Shown: piece by piece, positions 45,201 to 55,071 of the stretch
Numbering within the stretch: the stretch's first letter is position 1
How the letters are laid out: the number at the start of each line of letters is the position of its first letter
Origin: Halichondria panicea
Taxonomy: Eukaryota > Porifera > Demospongiae > Suberitida > Halichondriidae
Length of the DNA: 64,000 bases
Direction of reading: 5' to 3'
Assembly (NCBI RefSeq): GCF_963675165.1
Contig: NC_087392.1
Location: forward strand, 265,001 to 329,000
Notes under the pieces: model-generated
Told to the model about the DNA's origin: nothing
What the model saw: only the letters and a program-made list of their open reading frames with translations
Database searches by the model: none
Position numbers and translations under genes: made by a program

Positions 45201-46047
45201 TGACAGTAACAAGTCTTGAGCCAGGGGGGACCATGTGTGTTGTTAGCTTCGCCCCCTTGGTGTGCCGAGGGGCGGTGGGTGGGGCACTGGTGGTGTGTGT
45301 GAAGAGTGTGGAGGGTGTGTGTGCAGTGGATGTACCTGTAGAGCTCAAGATGAATGAGGTGTTGTCTCAAGAGCTGAGAGTACAAAGGTCTTGCCTGAGG
45401 TTATGGAAAGGTGTGTATATACTGTACTAGCCTCGATCCCAGGCCGCACTTGGCCTGCGAAGGAAGCTAATACTGTGTGTGTGTGTGCGTGTGTGTGTGT
45501 GTGCGTGCGTGCGTGTGCTACTGTGGCTGTTGACAGGACAAGAAGAGATGAGAGAGATGGATTGGACAGACAAGGCAGTGCAAGACCTTGCTACTCTGAT
45601 GGCTGTCAAAAGAATAACTAAGGTAGGTGTGGTCATACACTACCATACATACACATTATCTGTCCCCGTTCAGATTGGAATCACCACCCAGTACACCAGT
45701 TGGGCTCAGCTGATCTCACTCATGAGCAAGAGACTACACATTAGTTACCTGATGCTGGTTGCCACGCCCCCTATTACCCCCCAGGTAGACACTGAGGGGG
45801 GTCCACTGGACGGTGTGGCTGTGTGTGTGTGCCCCATCTCAGAGAGCACAGCCAATATGGCTATCATGTACAGGTGAGGCCAACAGCAACTTACTGTACT
45901 CCCCACCCCGTTTATGTGACGTATCCTCGGCCCCCCCCCTGTATTCTATATCATTGCATCTCTTGCAGGTCTGAGCCTCAACTATCATTGTTCCTGACTA
46001 TGTTGAAGCACACACTGCCAGTGGACATTACTATCTCTCTCAACTGA
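42297..46047 (+). CDS. FANCB: FANCB-like Fanconi anaemia core complex protein
   Basis: FANCB is a scaffold of the nuclear Fanconi core complex that monoubiquitinates FANCD2 during interstrand crosslink repair. The start is ATG at 42297 (MKYCVWNGQLVSV). The first exon (to about 43060) encodes a beta-propeller-like N-terminus with LLDGPLLMLASTSTLTLVDC (human FANCB: VLNGPLILW) and YKQVVVFGDSGTLLYCVTLN. Then come DVIAGNLAHVGHSQLLILKH (human: GSGTEQVLLLF) and, later, GQVWKRLEDNQLIVGILLKN (human: EKIWYRVIDDSLVVGVK), which is the strongest match. The end LSLFLTMLKHTLPVDITISL matches the human VMFQCLHNLIRILPINCFL. About 11 exons; stop 46045-46047. A Gly run (GGGGGVGGGGVGG, about 44803-44845) is a local expansion. 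The family is fast-evolving, so a profile search should confirm. Confidence 0.75.
43500..44233. repeat. Foldback-type repeat, best copies, in FANCB intron 4
   Basis: Two and a half copies in a row. Each has a left arm (TTCGGCTGCCATAACTTAAA, TCCAATGTCAA, GATTTTCTGAAAGCTTA), a middle (ACCATGAATAATAGCCCATG, GGCCGAAAAATGACAAATTA) and a right arm that is the reverse complement of the left (TTTCTAAGCTTTCAGAAAAT, GACATTGGATCAACGATACT, AGTTAAGGCTGTTGAAAGA). The inverted arms are roughly 65-70 bp. The intron runs from about 43446 to 44234, so it is almost wholly repeat. Confidence 0.85.
44330..44600. repeat. Foldback-family fragment in FANCB intron 5
   Basis: Shows AATTTTGATGGGGCCATTAT, TTTTCGGCCTTGGACCATGG, GGTACCATTTGAAAGG and TCAGAAAATCGATTGGATCC: shortened middle and right arm of the same repeat. 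Confidence 0.7.
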
Positions 46048-46485
46048 AAACTCATTATAATCTTCAATTCTCATTATACTTTGTTTTTGTTAACTTTGTT
46101 ATTCAAGATAAAGATTTTCACAATAGACACACAAACAAACAAAAATAACACGAACAGATAAACTCATTTGACACATACAGTTATAAATAAGGGTACACAT
46201 AATTAAGGTACAAAATAGTTTTAAATAATTAGCTCCTAATTGAATCAACTGATATCTATGATTGTTGCAAGCTAACATGGGAGAGACAAAACCACACACA
46301 CACACAACTGTAAGTGAACAGTCTCTATAACGAGATCACAACATAACTCTAAAATGAATAGAATACAATAGAAATAGTTCACACACACACGTACAGGACA
46401 GGCTCTTTATTTGAGAGTTAAAACTTCAAAACGTGCTGACAAACGATGCACAGGTAATGATAACTATGTGTCTGTCTGTCGGTGG
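46048..46485. other. Convergent intergenic region, FANCB / LARP1
   Basis: A 438-bp AT-rich stretch between two stop codons. It should contain both 3' untranslated regions. Nothing else was recognised. Confidence 0.6.
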
Positions 46486-49400
46486 TTAGTGGCTGTGTAC
46501 ACCTGTCTTGTCCTGAGATCGTGTGGTGGCATCTCGTTTACCAGAGCCAGATCGGCTTGAATCAGAGGTGACTTTGAAGGAAGAAGTCCGCAGTGAAGAT
46601 TTCTGTAAGGAAAATATAAATACAATGATAGAGGCTAGTAACACAGAACAGTCTAGCAATGGTACATAGGCATATTGGGAAACTGGGAGCAAAATAACAA
46701 GTGTCTTCTCTCTTTCTAAGGCAGGAATTACTGTAGGTACATTCCAACCAACTCTCGAGGGAAGTGCTAATCCTGGGGCAGTTTCAAAACGAAACCACGA
46801 CATGACGGATAGCATTCATCTACCACAGAAGCAACACGTGCACCCCACAACACAGAGGGCACGCTGACGTATCTGTGGCACCACACCCCTTACTGTAGTA
46901 GTCATTGTATTCTAGAATAAGGGCCAGTGTGAACACAATGATGCAGTACATCAGTACATACATGTATGTATACATGTGAGCTTAAGGATAAGAGCAACAC
47001 TAACAATGGCACATGTTTTGATGTACATACATTGATTCTGAAGTCTTCGAGTGTTTTGTAGTTGGCCAATATCTTTGTCAATTCTTGGTCAATTGTGAAA
47101 ACTCGTTTTCCCTGCGAGAAAACAATGATTTTTATCATCATCATCAATTAAACTCTGTACTAAACATGAACATAACATAACATGAACAGGTGGGCATGTA
47201 CACACACACACAAACCATACCTTGTAATATTTGAGGAAGGCCCAGAACTTCTCTAGTCCATACAGAGAGCCAGTGGCATAGTCCTTGAGAGCCTCACTCT
47301 GGAAGTCAGCTAGTACCTCTTCTCTGAAGCGCTTCTCTAGTCCATAGCTGTAGTACCTGAAGAGACACTCCAGACCATAGCGATAGCCACTGGAAGCGTC
47401 CTCCAAAGCCAGAGAGTGGAATTCCTCATACATCTTCCTACAAGGGAAACAAAACAGGTGTAAATACAGTCCAGTATATGTGTGTATACAGGCATTGTGT
47501 ACAGAGCAGGCAATTACTTATTGAAGTGAGTTCTTAGAAAGAAGGACCAGAATCTGAAGAGAGTGTTCATCTCCTGCGACTGACCAACTCCAAGTCTCTT
47601 GCGTTCTGGATAATGAAAGATATTATTATTATTATTTTATTATTATTATTAGTGGTACCTTTGAGGCAGTTGTGTCTGTACTTGTGATACTGTTGCTGTT
47701 TGAACCCGTTAGCCTTGAGCAGCGAATGAGAGGGATGTTGGAATGTAGGGATAGAGTGGGCGGATGGTGACGTGCTGGGACTGTGTGGAGGGAGGGGGCG
47801 GTTATTGGAGTGTGTGTGTGTGGTGTGTGTGTACCTTGAGGAGGGGCCAGAAAGCGGTCGTTGTTGCGATGATGATGGGGGCTTGTGAGGGGACATAACC
47901 CAACCAACATGACTCTCAACTGGAGGGTTCTGACTGTATTTGGTCTTCTGTGTGTTCTTAGGAAACTGGGAACAAATAAAACTGTCAATACAATGCTATA
48001 ATAGTCGTAAAATAAGTGTCTTCCCTCTCTCTAAAGCAGGAATTACTGAAGGTACATTCCAACCAACTATCGAGAGAAGTGCTATCCTGGGGCAGTTTCA
48101 GAACGAAACCACCACATGACGGATAGCATTCATCTACCACAGAAGCAACACGTGCACCCCACAACACAGAGGGCACGCTGACGTATCTGTGGCACCACAG
48201 CTACATGTATATATTCTATATACATACCTTTGAGGGTGTTTCCTGTTTGTAAGGCACAGGGTAGAAGCGTGGACGCATCTTCTCCTTGCCTTCTCTTGAG
48301 GGGGTCTTGGGCGGAGTCAGGCTCTCTGTCGTGGGAGTGGGCGTGTCTTCTGTATCAAGCGAGAACACAAGGTCAGAGTCCGTCTCTGCTCCTCGTTGAC
48401 TATCAAATTCTTCCTGACTGATCACATCCACTTTATTGCGAGGCTGGAGATACAGGGAGTCAACACGCACACACCCACAATGGCTGACTTACCTTGCTAA
48501 CAGTGTGTGAAGAGTCGGACACCTCACTGTACAAATCTTGTTCGTAGTAATAGAGGCCGTCGTTGATGGCTTGTGCCAAGTCTGAAGTGATCTTAGGGCG
48601 AGAAGTGAAGTTGCTAGTTCTATCCCCCCCAGGGTGTTTGCTATCCCCCCCAGTGTGTTTGTTGCGATGATAGGCGGGAGTCTGAGTAACTATGATGATC
48701 TTGCCAATGTCTTCCTCATCCATCTCATCTTCAGACACATCAGACCTAGCGGACACACAGAGGTCAATTAGTGTACACATAAAGGTCAATTAGTGCACAC
48801 ACTCACCATGGCTGGTCTGAGAAGCTGTGCACTTTGCCCCCTAATTGGAGGTCGTCATCAAATTCAAAATCCAGCTCATCGTTCTCGTTCAGTCCATCAG
48901 AGTTTGTAGTACCACTCTGCAGGAAGTATGTGGGCAGTGTACACCACACCAATGACAATGACAATGACAATGACAATGCTATGTAGATGCACATGGAGAT
49001 AACAATTCTAAATAATACACATGCATATCCAATGCAATAATTATTATGCAATACAAAATATACCTTAGTTTCGTTTTTTAAGACTTTTTTCTTTCTCTGT
49101 ACTTCTACCCAGTCTTCTTTTATAGCCTCCTGTTGAGGGGGTTCCCCTGTAGGTACCACCTCGTTAGTGTTGGGGTCACTGGACTCTTGCGCTGACTTCT
49201 CCGACTCAGCCTATAAGAGCACATGTACTTGTGTGGCCTACACACAGCAATCAGTCTCACCACATTCTCCACTGGAGGTTGTGTCTCCTCTGGTTCCTGA
49301 GGTACTAGCTGATCCTCTGACATCATCTCTGGATCAGCGTAGCCTTCTTGAGGGTAGTACATGCCAGAGGGGGAGGCAGGCCCATCACTCTGCTCATTAG

Positions 49401-52091
49401 CACCACCTAGAGTACACACAGTGGACTGAAACTGAGCTCTAATATTTACATTATACAGTTCATTGTACAGAGGAAATAGCTTGAATATGCATATCCACAC
49501 AATATTCGCTGTTTGCTGCGTAGTGCCTGACCTGCCCATTGTAGACATTCAGTGAATAACGAGCCCTCGCTATCACGAGGGGGTAGCACTCGGAGGGCAT
49601 GGGAGAGGCCTAACAAGTGACTCTAAACCCCTCGTACCAACCGTATCAACCGTACGTACTTTAGTCACTAGCCAATACCTGTGAATATCCAGCGCTGCCA
49701 TCCAACCTTCTGTCTCAGCTTGTCTCCTGATGGGGCTAACTCAACTATTTCACTGCCATCCAGGGACTGTGTATGTGTATGTGTGCGTGTGGGGGGTTAG
49801 TACATGTATGGTGTGCTCTTGTAGCCAGGGACAATCTCTAGCTTTGTAGTTGAGAGCTCACCTCTTTGATGAGAGGGACGTCCTGTGTGAGTGCACGTAC
49901 TCTGTTGAATCGTCCAACCACATCCAGGGAAACATACCCACCTTCATCCATCTAGTGGGAGATGTCAATACAATGGCTGCACAGGTACACTTACACAAAC
50001 CTGTCTTCTCAGGAAAAAGTCCTTTTGTAAGTTTTCATCACTGAAATAGTATTCACTGCAGCCAGACAAAAAAAAAACAGTGCAATGAAATCACAGCAAA
50101 CTAGGCCAATTAAAGCTCCTCACATTTGCTTCTTGATGTACTCTTGTAGTGTACCCTCATCACGAGGTAGCAACGGTGCTGTATAATAGACTGGTGCTCC
50201 AGAGTAAGGAGCAAAGAACATGCCTCCAGCCCCACCACCACCACCACCACCTCCCCCTGTACCAGCACTGCCACCACTGCCTCCACTCATCGCCTGGTTG
50301 TAATAGGCCACTGGAGGGTACACATAGTTACCACTCTGTGGACCAGATCCTGCAGAAACAAATGCCTTCCCACACTAAACTAGACCCCAAATGCAAGTTA
50401 ACAAAAATTGCAAATATCCATGGAATGCAACTTATATAATTTTTGTGATTGGATGCTAAAGACTTATTTATCGACAGTCACTGCTAGTATTACACACACA
50501 CTCACCATGTTGATATGATCTCCAGTTTCTTCCTCTGCCACGGTACCCAGTGCCATATCCACGACCACCCTCGGGGGTCCCAGTGCCATATCCCCTACCA
50601 CCCTCAGAGGTCCCTCGGCCTTCTCCCTCCTCCCCAGACTGATTAGCCCAGCGAGGGGGGACATTGTACTTATCTCTCTCCATTCTCCACTTGCCCCTGT
50701 GATAGTCCCTGTCATCACGGTGATCGTAATGTCGTCCTCCTCTGTAGCCATCTCTGTAGCCATCTCTGTAGCCACTGTTGTTTTTGTTGTTTGAATGGTA
50801 AGCGTCTTTCTCTATTCGGCCGCCATGTTCTCGTGTCTCGTGTGGTCGTTCCCGGTAACGCCGAGGGCCCTTAGAGGGCGGAGGTCGCGAAGGCGGAGGG
50901 TCAAGGGTCAACGGTACCCACTTTTGCTTTCCAGTACCTGCAGTCAAAATGACAATGTAGCCAGAAAAATGTAGTCAATACAATAACTCATAAGCATACC
51001 CACAAAGTGTAACCAGAAATATGTAGTACATGTAATAACTTGAGCACACCCACCAATGGAGGGCTATCTAGCATAACATTTCAGTCCACATAAAAGAGCA
51101 AGGAGATTACATCACCTCTTTTTTTGCCTGCTGCATATCTCTGTTGGTCATACTCTGATAGCTCTGCAGTGTGATCAATGATCTCCCCTCCCACCTTCTC
51201 CCCTGAGTCTGGGGGTGAGGCTGTAGGGGGGGACCCATCACTCCCTCTCTTGTCCTCCCCTGTCTCACCCAGAGCAGGCCAACTACCAGACACACTCACA
51301 CCCTCCACCTTCTGTACCTCCACCTTCTGTACAGGCAGAGGAACAAACTGACACAACTATTGAGTATCTATACTTCCTTACAAGCTGACAACACTATAAC
51401 CAACAGTGAAGCTCTATGTGTATAGGTATCAGCCTCTTAAGGGAAACAGCAACCACACACTACCCAGGAACCAACATCCATATATACATGTCAGTAACTG
51501 AAACGATTCCCAAGGTAATCACTGCTGATAATAGCATCCACAGAGCTTCAATACACAGGGGCAATACGTTAACTACACAAAACACACTATCATAGCAAAA
51601 CAACTCACCTTTGGTATCTGAATGCCCTTACTAGGAGCCTCCTTCTTGGTTGGTGGTGCTGGCGGTGGTGGCTTGACTGGTTTGCTTCCTCCGGGTCCCT
51701 GTTTGCTCTCCTTGCTTTCTTTGCTAGCAGCAAGGGGGTTCCTGTTCCAGGGATTCTTACGAGGTGAGTTTTTGGGTGCACTGATTGAGGTGTGTGCTCT
51801 GTGGCCAGACGCTGCCTTTGTTGGAGTGGAGGGTGGTTTTGGGTCGGTCTTCTTTGGTGAATGTACAGAGACACTTTCAATGGCTGTCTTGGGATGGTCG
51901 GGACTCCCAGAGGGTGCTTCATTGCTCTCTGTCTTGGTGGGGGTCAGTTTGTTGCTATCACTCGGAGCTGTTAGCTCGCTCTTGTCTACTTTCTCTACGG
52001 TCATCTTAGGAGTAATTACTTTATTAACTTTGTTTTCGTTAGCGGTAATGTCTCTTGTACTAGTAGACACCTCAGAATTGACTTCTGCCAT
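46486..52091 (-). CDS. LARP1: LARP1, La-related RNA-binding protein with DM15 repeats
   Basis: Cytoplasmic RNA-binding protein. In animals LARP1 binds the cap and 5'TOP motif of ribosomal-protein mRNAs and works under mTORC1. The start is ATG at 52091 ([14 protein letters not shown]). The N-terminus is disordered and basic, then R/G-rich ([20 protein letters not shown]) and a Gly run (about 50220-50285). The La motif spans about 49680-50150: [40 protein letters not shown]. The C-terminal DM15 region reads [40 protein letters not shown] and [16 protein letters not shown], almost the same as in human LARP1. Stop 46486. Two related blocks lie in its introns (46665-46878 and 47955-48195). It is divergent from IFT81. 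Confidence 0.93.
46665..46878. repeat. Duplicated intron block, copy A (last LARP1 intron)
   Basis: From GTGTCTTCTC to GTATCTGTGGCACCAC (about 180 bp) it is about 90% identical by eye to 48010-48195. Outside that core, both copies also start with GGAAACTGGGA(G/A)CAAA. Confidence 0.88.
47955..48195. repeat. Duplicated intron block, copy B (internal LARP1 intron)
   Basis: Same orientation as copy A, 1.3 kb away. Its left edge coincides with the acceptor (TTCCCAG on the - strand) of the LARP1 exon at about 47885-47967. An extra 30 bases or so (47978-48007) are absent from copy A. Confidence 0.88.
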
Positions 52092-52670
52092 ATTCCATTT
52101 CTTTCGTCTGTGTGTATTCCAAGTTTATATAGTAACCCTTCCAAACACTATCATTGCTTGGAAGAATGCTCTTTACTTGTGTTGGGCTTGTTTTCTGTAC
52201 TTGTGAGTTCACACCAAATATCAAACAGTTGGCTTTTTTGGTACTTCTTTGGCTCAGGTAGTCGAATAAAATACTGAAGACTTGGTTGTAGAGTGTAGAG
52301 TACTTGTCTTAGTTCGTGGGAGAGGTCAGCTAGTAGAGAGAAAGAGCTAATGGTGAGAAAAACACTACAGACTTCCCTTGCATCATTCCAGGCACATGGT
52401 TCTTAGGAACATGTGCTTTCTGGGCATGCGCAGTACGTTTAAGCGAGGTGGAACCCCTCAGGCTGCACGCTGCAGTTCTCCAAGGCAACAGCAATAGCAC
52501 CACAACAAAAAGATGGAGTTCTGATCCTCTGTACTCTGTAGACGCTTGAGGCAAACTGACTGGACTGCAGAAAAACAAACTACCCCACGGCATATTTTTA
52601 ATATCAAAGGTAAATTTTCTTTGATCGTTTTTTGCTTGCATTGACCTCCACCCCCTTTTCTGCAGCTAAA
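52092..52670. promoter_or_regulatory. Divergent promoter region, LARP1 / IFT81
   Basis: A 579-bp stretch between divergent start codons. A possible acceptor TTTTCTGCAG at 52656-52665 lies six bases before the IFT81 ATG, so an IFT81 leader exon may be spliced on upstream. No coding exon was recognised. Confidence 0.5.
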
Positions 52671-54713
52671 ATGACTGAACAACTTCGCCTCATAGTGGAC
52701 ACTCTGAATCAACCACCATTCTCGAAACAATTCAATCTCGTCACATTTGACTCTCTGAATTCGCTCAACCTACTGCAAGTGCTCAACGATGTCCTCGCTG
52801 AGATCAGTCCTGACCATCAAATGGACCTCCGTCAAGAACCTCCCGAGCAAACTGCTGTTAGGATTCTTAGTCTCCTCCACGTTCTACGATACAAGCCAAA
52901 GAGTGATCAAGGAGGTGGTCTAAATGCATTTCGTCATGGATTGCTGTTGGGCAATAAGCCGACAATATATCCCTTGCTACAGTGGCTCCTGGAGAAGCTA
53001 CCAGAGTTAAAGAAAAGGGCCTACCTTGCTCGATATCTAGTCAAGATCGAATTACTTCCGGAAATGCTACAGGACGATATTGTTGCTGAGGCTAATGCAA
53101 ATCATGAAGAGCTTGTTGAACAGTTCAAAGAGCTGCACCACACCATAGAGCAGCAGAAGGCCTCACAGTTTAGTGTGGCAGACATTAAGAAGGACATTGC
53201 TTCCATGGAGGAGGAGAAAGAACAGCTCATAAAGAGGACAGAGCGACTGAAAGCCAAGGCTGAGACACTGCCCAATAAAGCTGAGATGCTGGAGGCAGCC
53301 ATGAAGCTGAGGAGAGAAAAAGATCGAGAAATAACACTAACTGAACAGAAACTAGAGCAAAAGAACTCATTTCTCCACGCACAAGAAAAAGTATCTCGAT
53401 TACAGAAACAACTTGAGGACATGAAAAGCTCGAGTGATGGTCTATCTGCCGAAGGATTGATCTCTAAACTACAGGAAGAAAACCACCTCAAGCAAATGCT
53501 AGTCTCTGAAACCCTACCAAAGAAGGTGGAGGCTAAACGAAAGGAGTGTATTGAGTTGGAGCAAGTCCTTGCCGAGCCTGTACTGAACGACCTGGACCTC
53601 GATACTATACGACAGCAAATTGACGAGTGTACTGAAGAGGTGGCTAGACTTATGGAGAAACGACTGCCAGGAAGTGACCCTGTACAAGACAAGCTAGCCC
53701 TGTTTCGACAACAAGCCTCCATTATTGCTCGTAAGAAAGAAGCTGCTGCCGAGAGCTATAAATCAGTGATGGACGAGCTAGCAGCTCTGGAGTCTGAGTT
53801 ACAGTCCAAGCGAGAACAACTGAACAAGTTTGATGGCGGGGAAATTCTAAGAGAGGAGGAATTCAAACGCTACCTCGCTAGATTACGTGTCTCAAACAAC
53901 ACTTACAAGAAAAAGAAGTCAGAACTTGGTGCTCTGAAAGCTGAGTATGGAGTCCTTGCCCGTACAGAGGAAATCCTGAGATCTCGAGATGAAAATGTGG
54001 AGGAGCTGGTCAAAATTCTCGAAGAAAAGAAAGGTGTCCGCGGCTATAAACAGACGCAAGATGCCCTCGAGGAAGTATCGGTAGCAAAGAACGAACTAGA
54101 CGAACAAAAGAGTGAGATATTAACGGCAATGACTAGCCAGATTGAGCAGCTGACGGCAGCCATTGAAACCAAGAAGGCATTCCTCTCTCCCCTCATCAAA
54201 GAGATTCGACCGTTACGTCAGAACCATCAGGAACTGTTAGCTCAACACGCTGAGAAGAAGGTTGCTTATGACGGAGTGGCTGCTGGGCTGGAGGGTCAAA
54301 GGGCAGACCTGGAGCGAGAGGTACGAGCATACTGGGAGGAAACAATGGCTGAAGAGAGTCGCTACCACTATCTACAGTGTATGATAAAGTCCATCAAGCT
54401 ACAGCAGGAGAGAGTGGCGGCTGAGATGCGATGCTATGTCAGTTCTGACCCGGCTGAGAAACGCAAGTCCCGTCGAGATCTGTTCACTCGAAAGATACAG
54501 GAGCAAGAAAACTTGGGGAAGGGTCTTCGTGACCAGCAGAAGGAGATTCAAGAGACCCACAGTGATGCCCTGCGACAGGTCAAGATGTGGCAGGATCTGA
54601 GACGTCAGTTCAAAGTGAAGAAACAATGTTTTGTGTCTGACCAGCAGCGGCGGATGAGGGACAAGGCTGAGGAAAAGATGGCTGCCACTGAGAACAGACT
54701 AGTCATTACTTGA
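52671..54713 (+). CDS. IFT81: IFT81, intraflagellar transport complex B tubulin-binding subunit
   Basis: IFT81 pairs with IFT74 in the IFT-B core and carries tubulin into cilia through its N-terminal calponin-homology-like domain. The start is ATG at 52671 (MTEQLRLIVDTLNQPPFSKQ, compare human MSEQIKFIVEQLNKEPFRKN), giving 680 residues, close to the human 676. A longer frame from 52632 would add 13 residues but spans a likely acceptor. Residues 1 to about 130 form the CH-like domain with NLVTFDSLNSLNLLQVLNDV and LRYKPKSDQGGGLNAFRHGL. From about residue 150 to the end it is Glu/Lys/Gln-rich coiled coil. The coding sequence has no intron, unlike nearly all its neighbours. Its 3' end faces KIF3A, the motor that moves IFT trains. 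Confidence 0.95.
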   Translation: MTEQLRLIVDTLNQPPFSKQFNLVTFDSLNSLNLLQVLNDVLAEISPDHQMDLRQEPPEQTAVRILSLLHVLRYKPKSDQGGGLNAFRHGLLLGNKPTIYPLLQWLLEKLPELKKRAYLARYLVKIELLPEMLQDDIVAEANANHEELVEQFKELHHTIEQQKASQFSVADIKKDIASMEEEKEQLIKRTERLKAKAETLPNKAEMLEAAMKLRREKDREITLTEQKLEQKNSFLHAQEKVSRLQKQLEDMKSSSDGLSAEGLISKLQEENHLKQMLVSETLPKKVEAKRKECIELEQVLAEPVLNDLDLDTIRQQIDECTEEVARLMEKRLPGSDPVQDKLALFRQQASIIARKKEAAAESYKSVMDELAALESELQSKREQLNKFDGGEILREEEFKRYLARLRVSNNTYKKKKSELGALKAEYGVLARTEEILRSRDENVEELVKILEEKKGVRGYKQTQDALEEVSVAKNELDEQKSEILTAMTSQIEQLTAAIETKKAFLSPLIKEIRPLRQNHQELLAQHAEKKVAYDGVAAGLEGQRADLEREVRAYWEETMAEESRYHYLQCMIKSIKLQQERVAAEMRCYVSSDPAEKRKSRRDLFTRKIQEQENLGKGLRDQQKEIQETHSDALRQVKMWQDLRRQFKVKKQCFVSDQQRRMRDKAEEKMAATENRLVIT

Positions 54714-55071
54714 ACAATATTCATGTGATAGTTTATTGTATCTCTGTATAATTATATGGAATATCATTGTTGTGTAATGTTTCTGATAGTTTATCATGAT
54801 AAAATATTAAACCTCAAAATATTAATGTCCTGAAATGTATAGTACCACATCATCATGCATGTTGATGACAATCTAGCCTCGATTCCCTAGGCCAAGAGGG
54901 GCTGGGATCGAGGCTAAGAGGGGCTGGGATCGAGGCTAATGACAATCACAAATATACCCTTGATCTGAGCTTATTAATAGACTGTGAATTAATACAAGAA
55001 TGTGCAAATCACCATAATAATTATTAAGTGATAAAGCTGCCAAACACAAACAACAATACTGTAAATAGTTG
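54714..55071. other. Convergent intergenic region, IFT81 / KIF3A
   Basis: A 358-bp stretch with the two 3' untranslated regions. It holds the short palindromic element at 54873-54940. Confidence 0.6.
54873..54940. repeat. Short palindromic element with TAGCCTCGAT ends
   Basis: Reads TAGCCTCGATTCCCTAGGCC, then AGAGGGGCTGGGATCGAGGC twice in tandem. The right part is the reverse complement of the left. A relative, TAGCCTCGATCCCAGGCC, occurs at about 45429 in FANCB, pointing to a small dispersed family. Confidence 0.7.

Noticed and set aside
47985..48176. Possible small exon/gene on the - strand (63 residues)
   Set aside because: It lies within the duplicated LARP1 intron block; no splice-phase support, and the second copy at 46665-46878 is interrupted.
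51622..52206. 194-residue + strand frame
   Set aside because: Antisense shadow of LARP1 exon 1, whose coding sense is clear.
52632..52670. Upstream ATG for IFT81 adding 13 residues
   Set aside because: The family starts at MTEQL/MSEQI, and the added stretch spans a likely splice acceptor (TTTTCTGCAG).
53102..53722. 206-residue - strand frame
   Set aside because: Antisense shadow of the IFT81 coiled-coil coding sequence.
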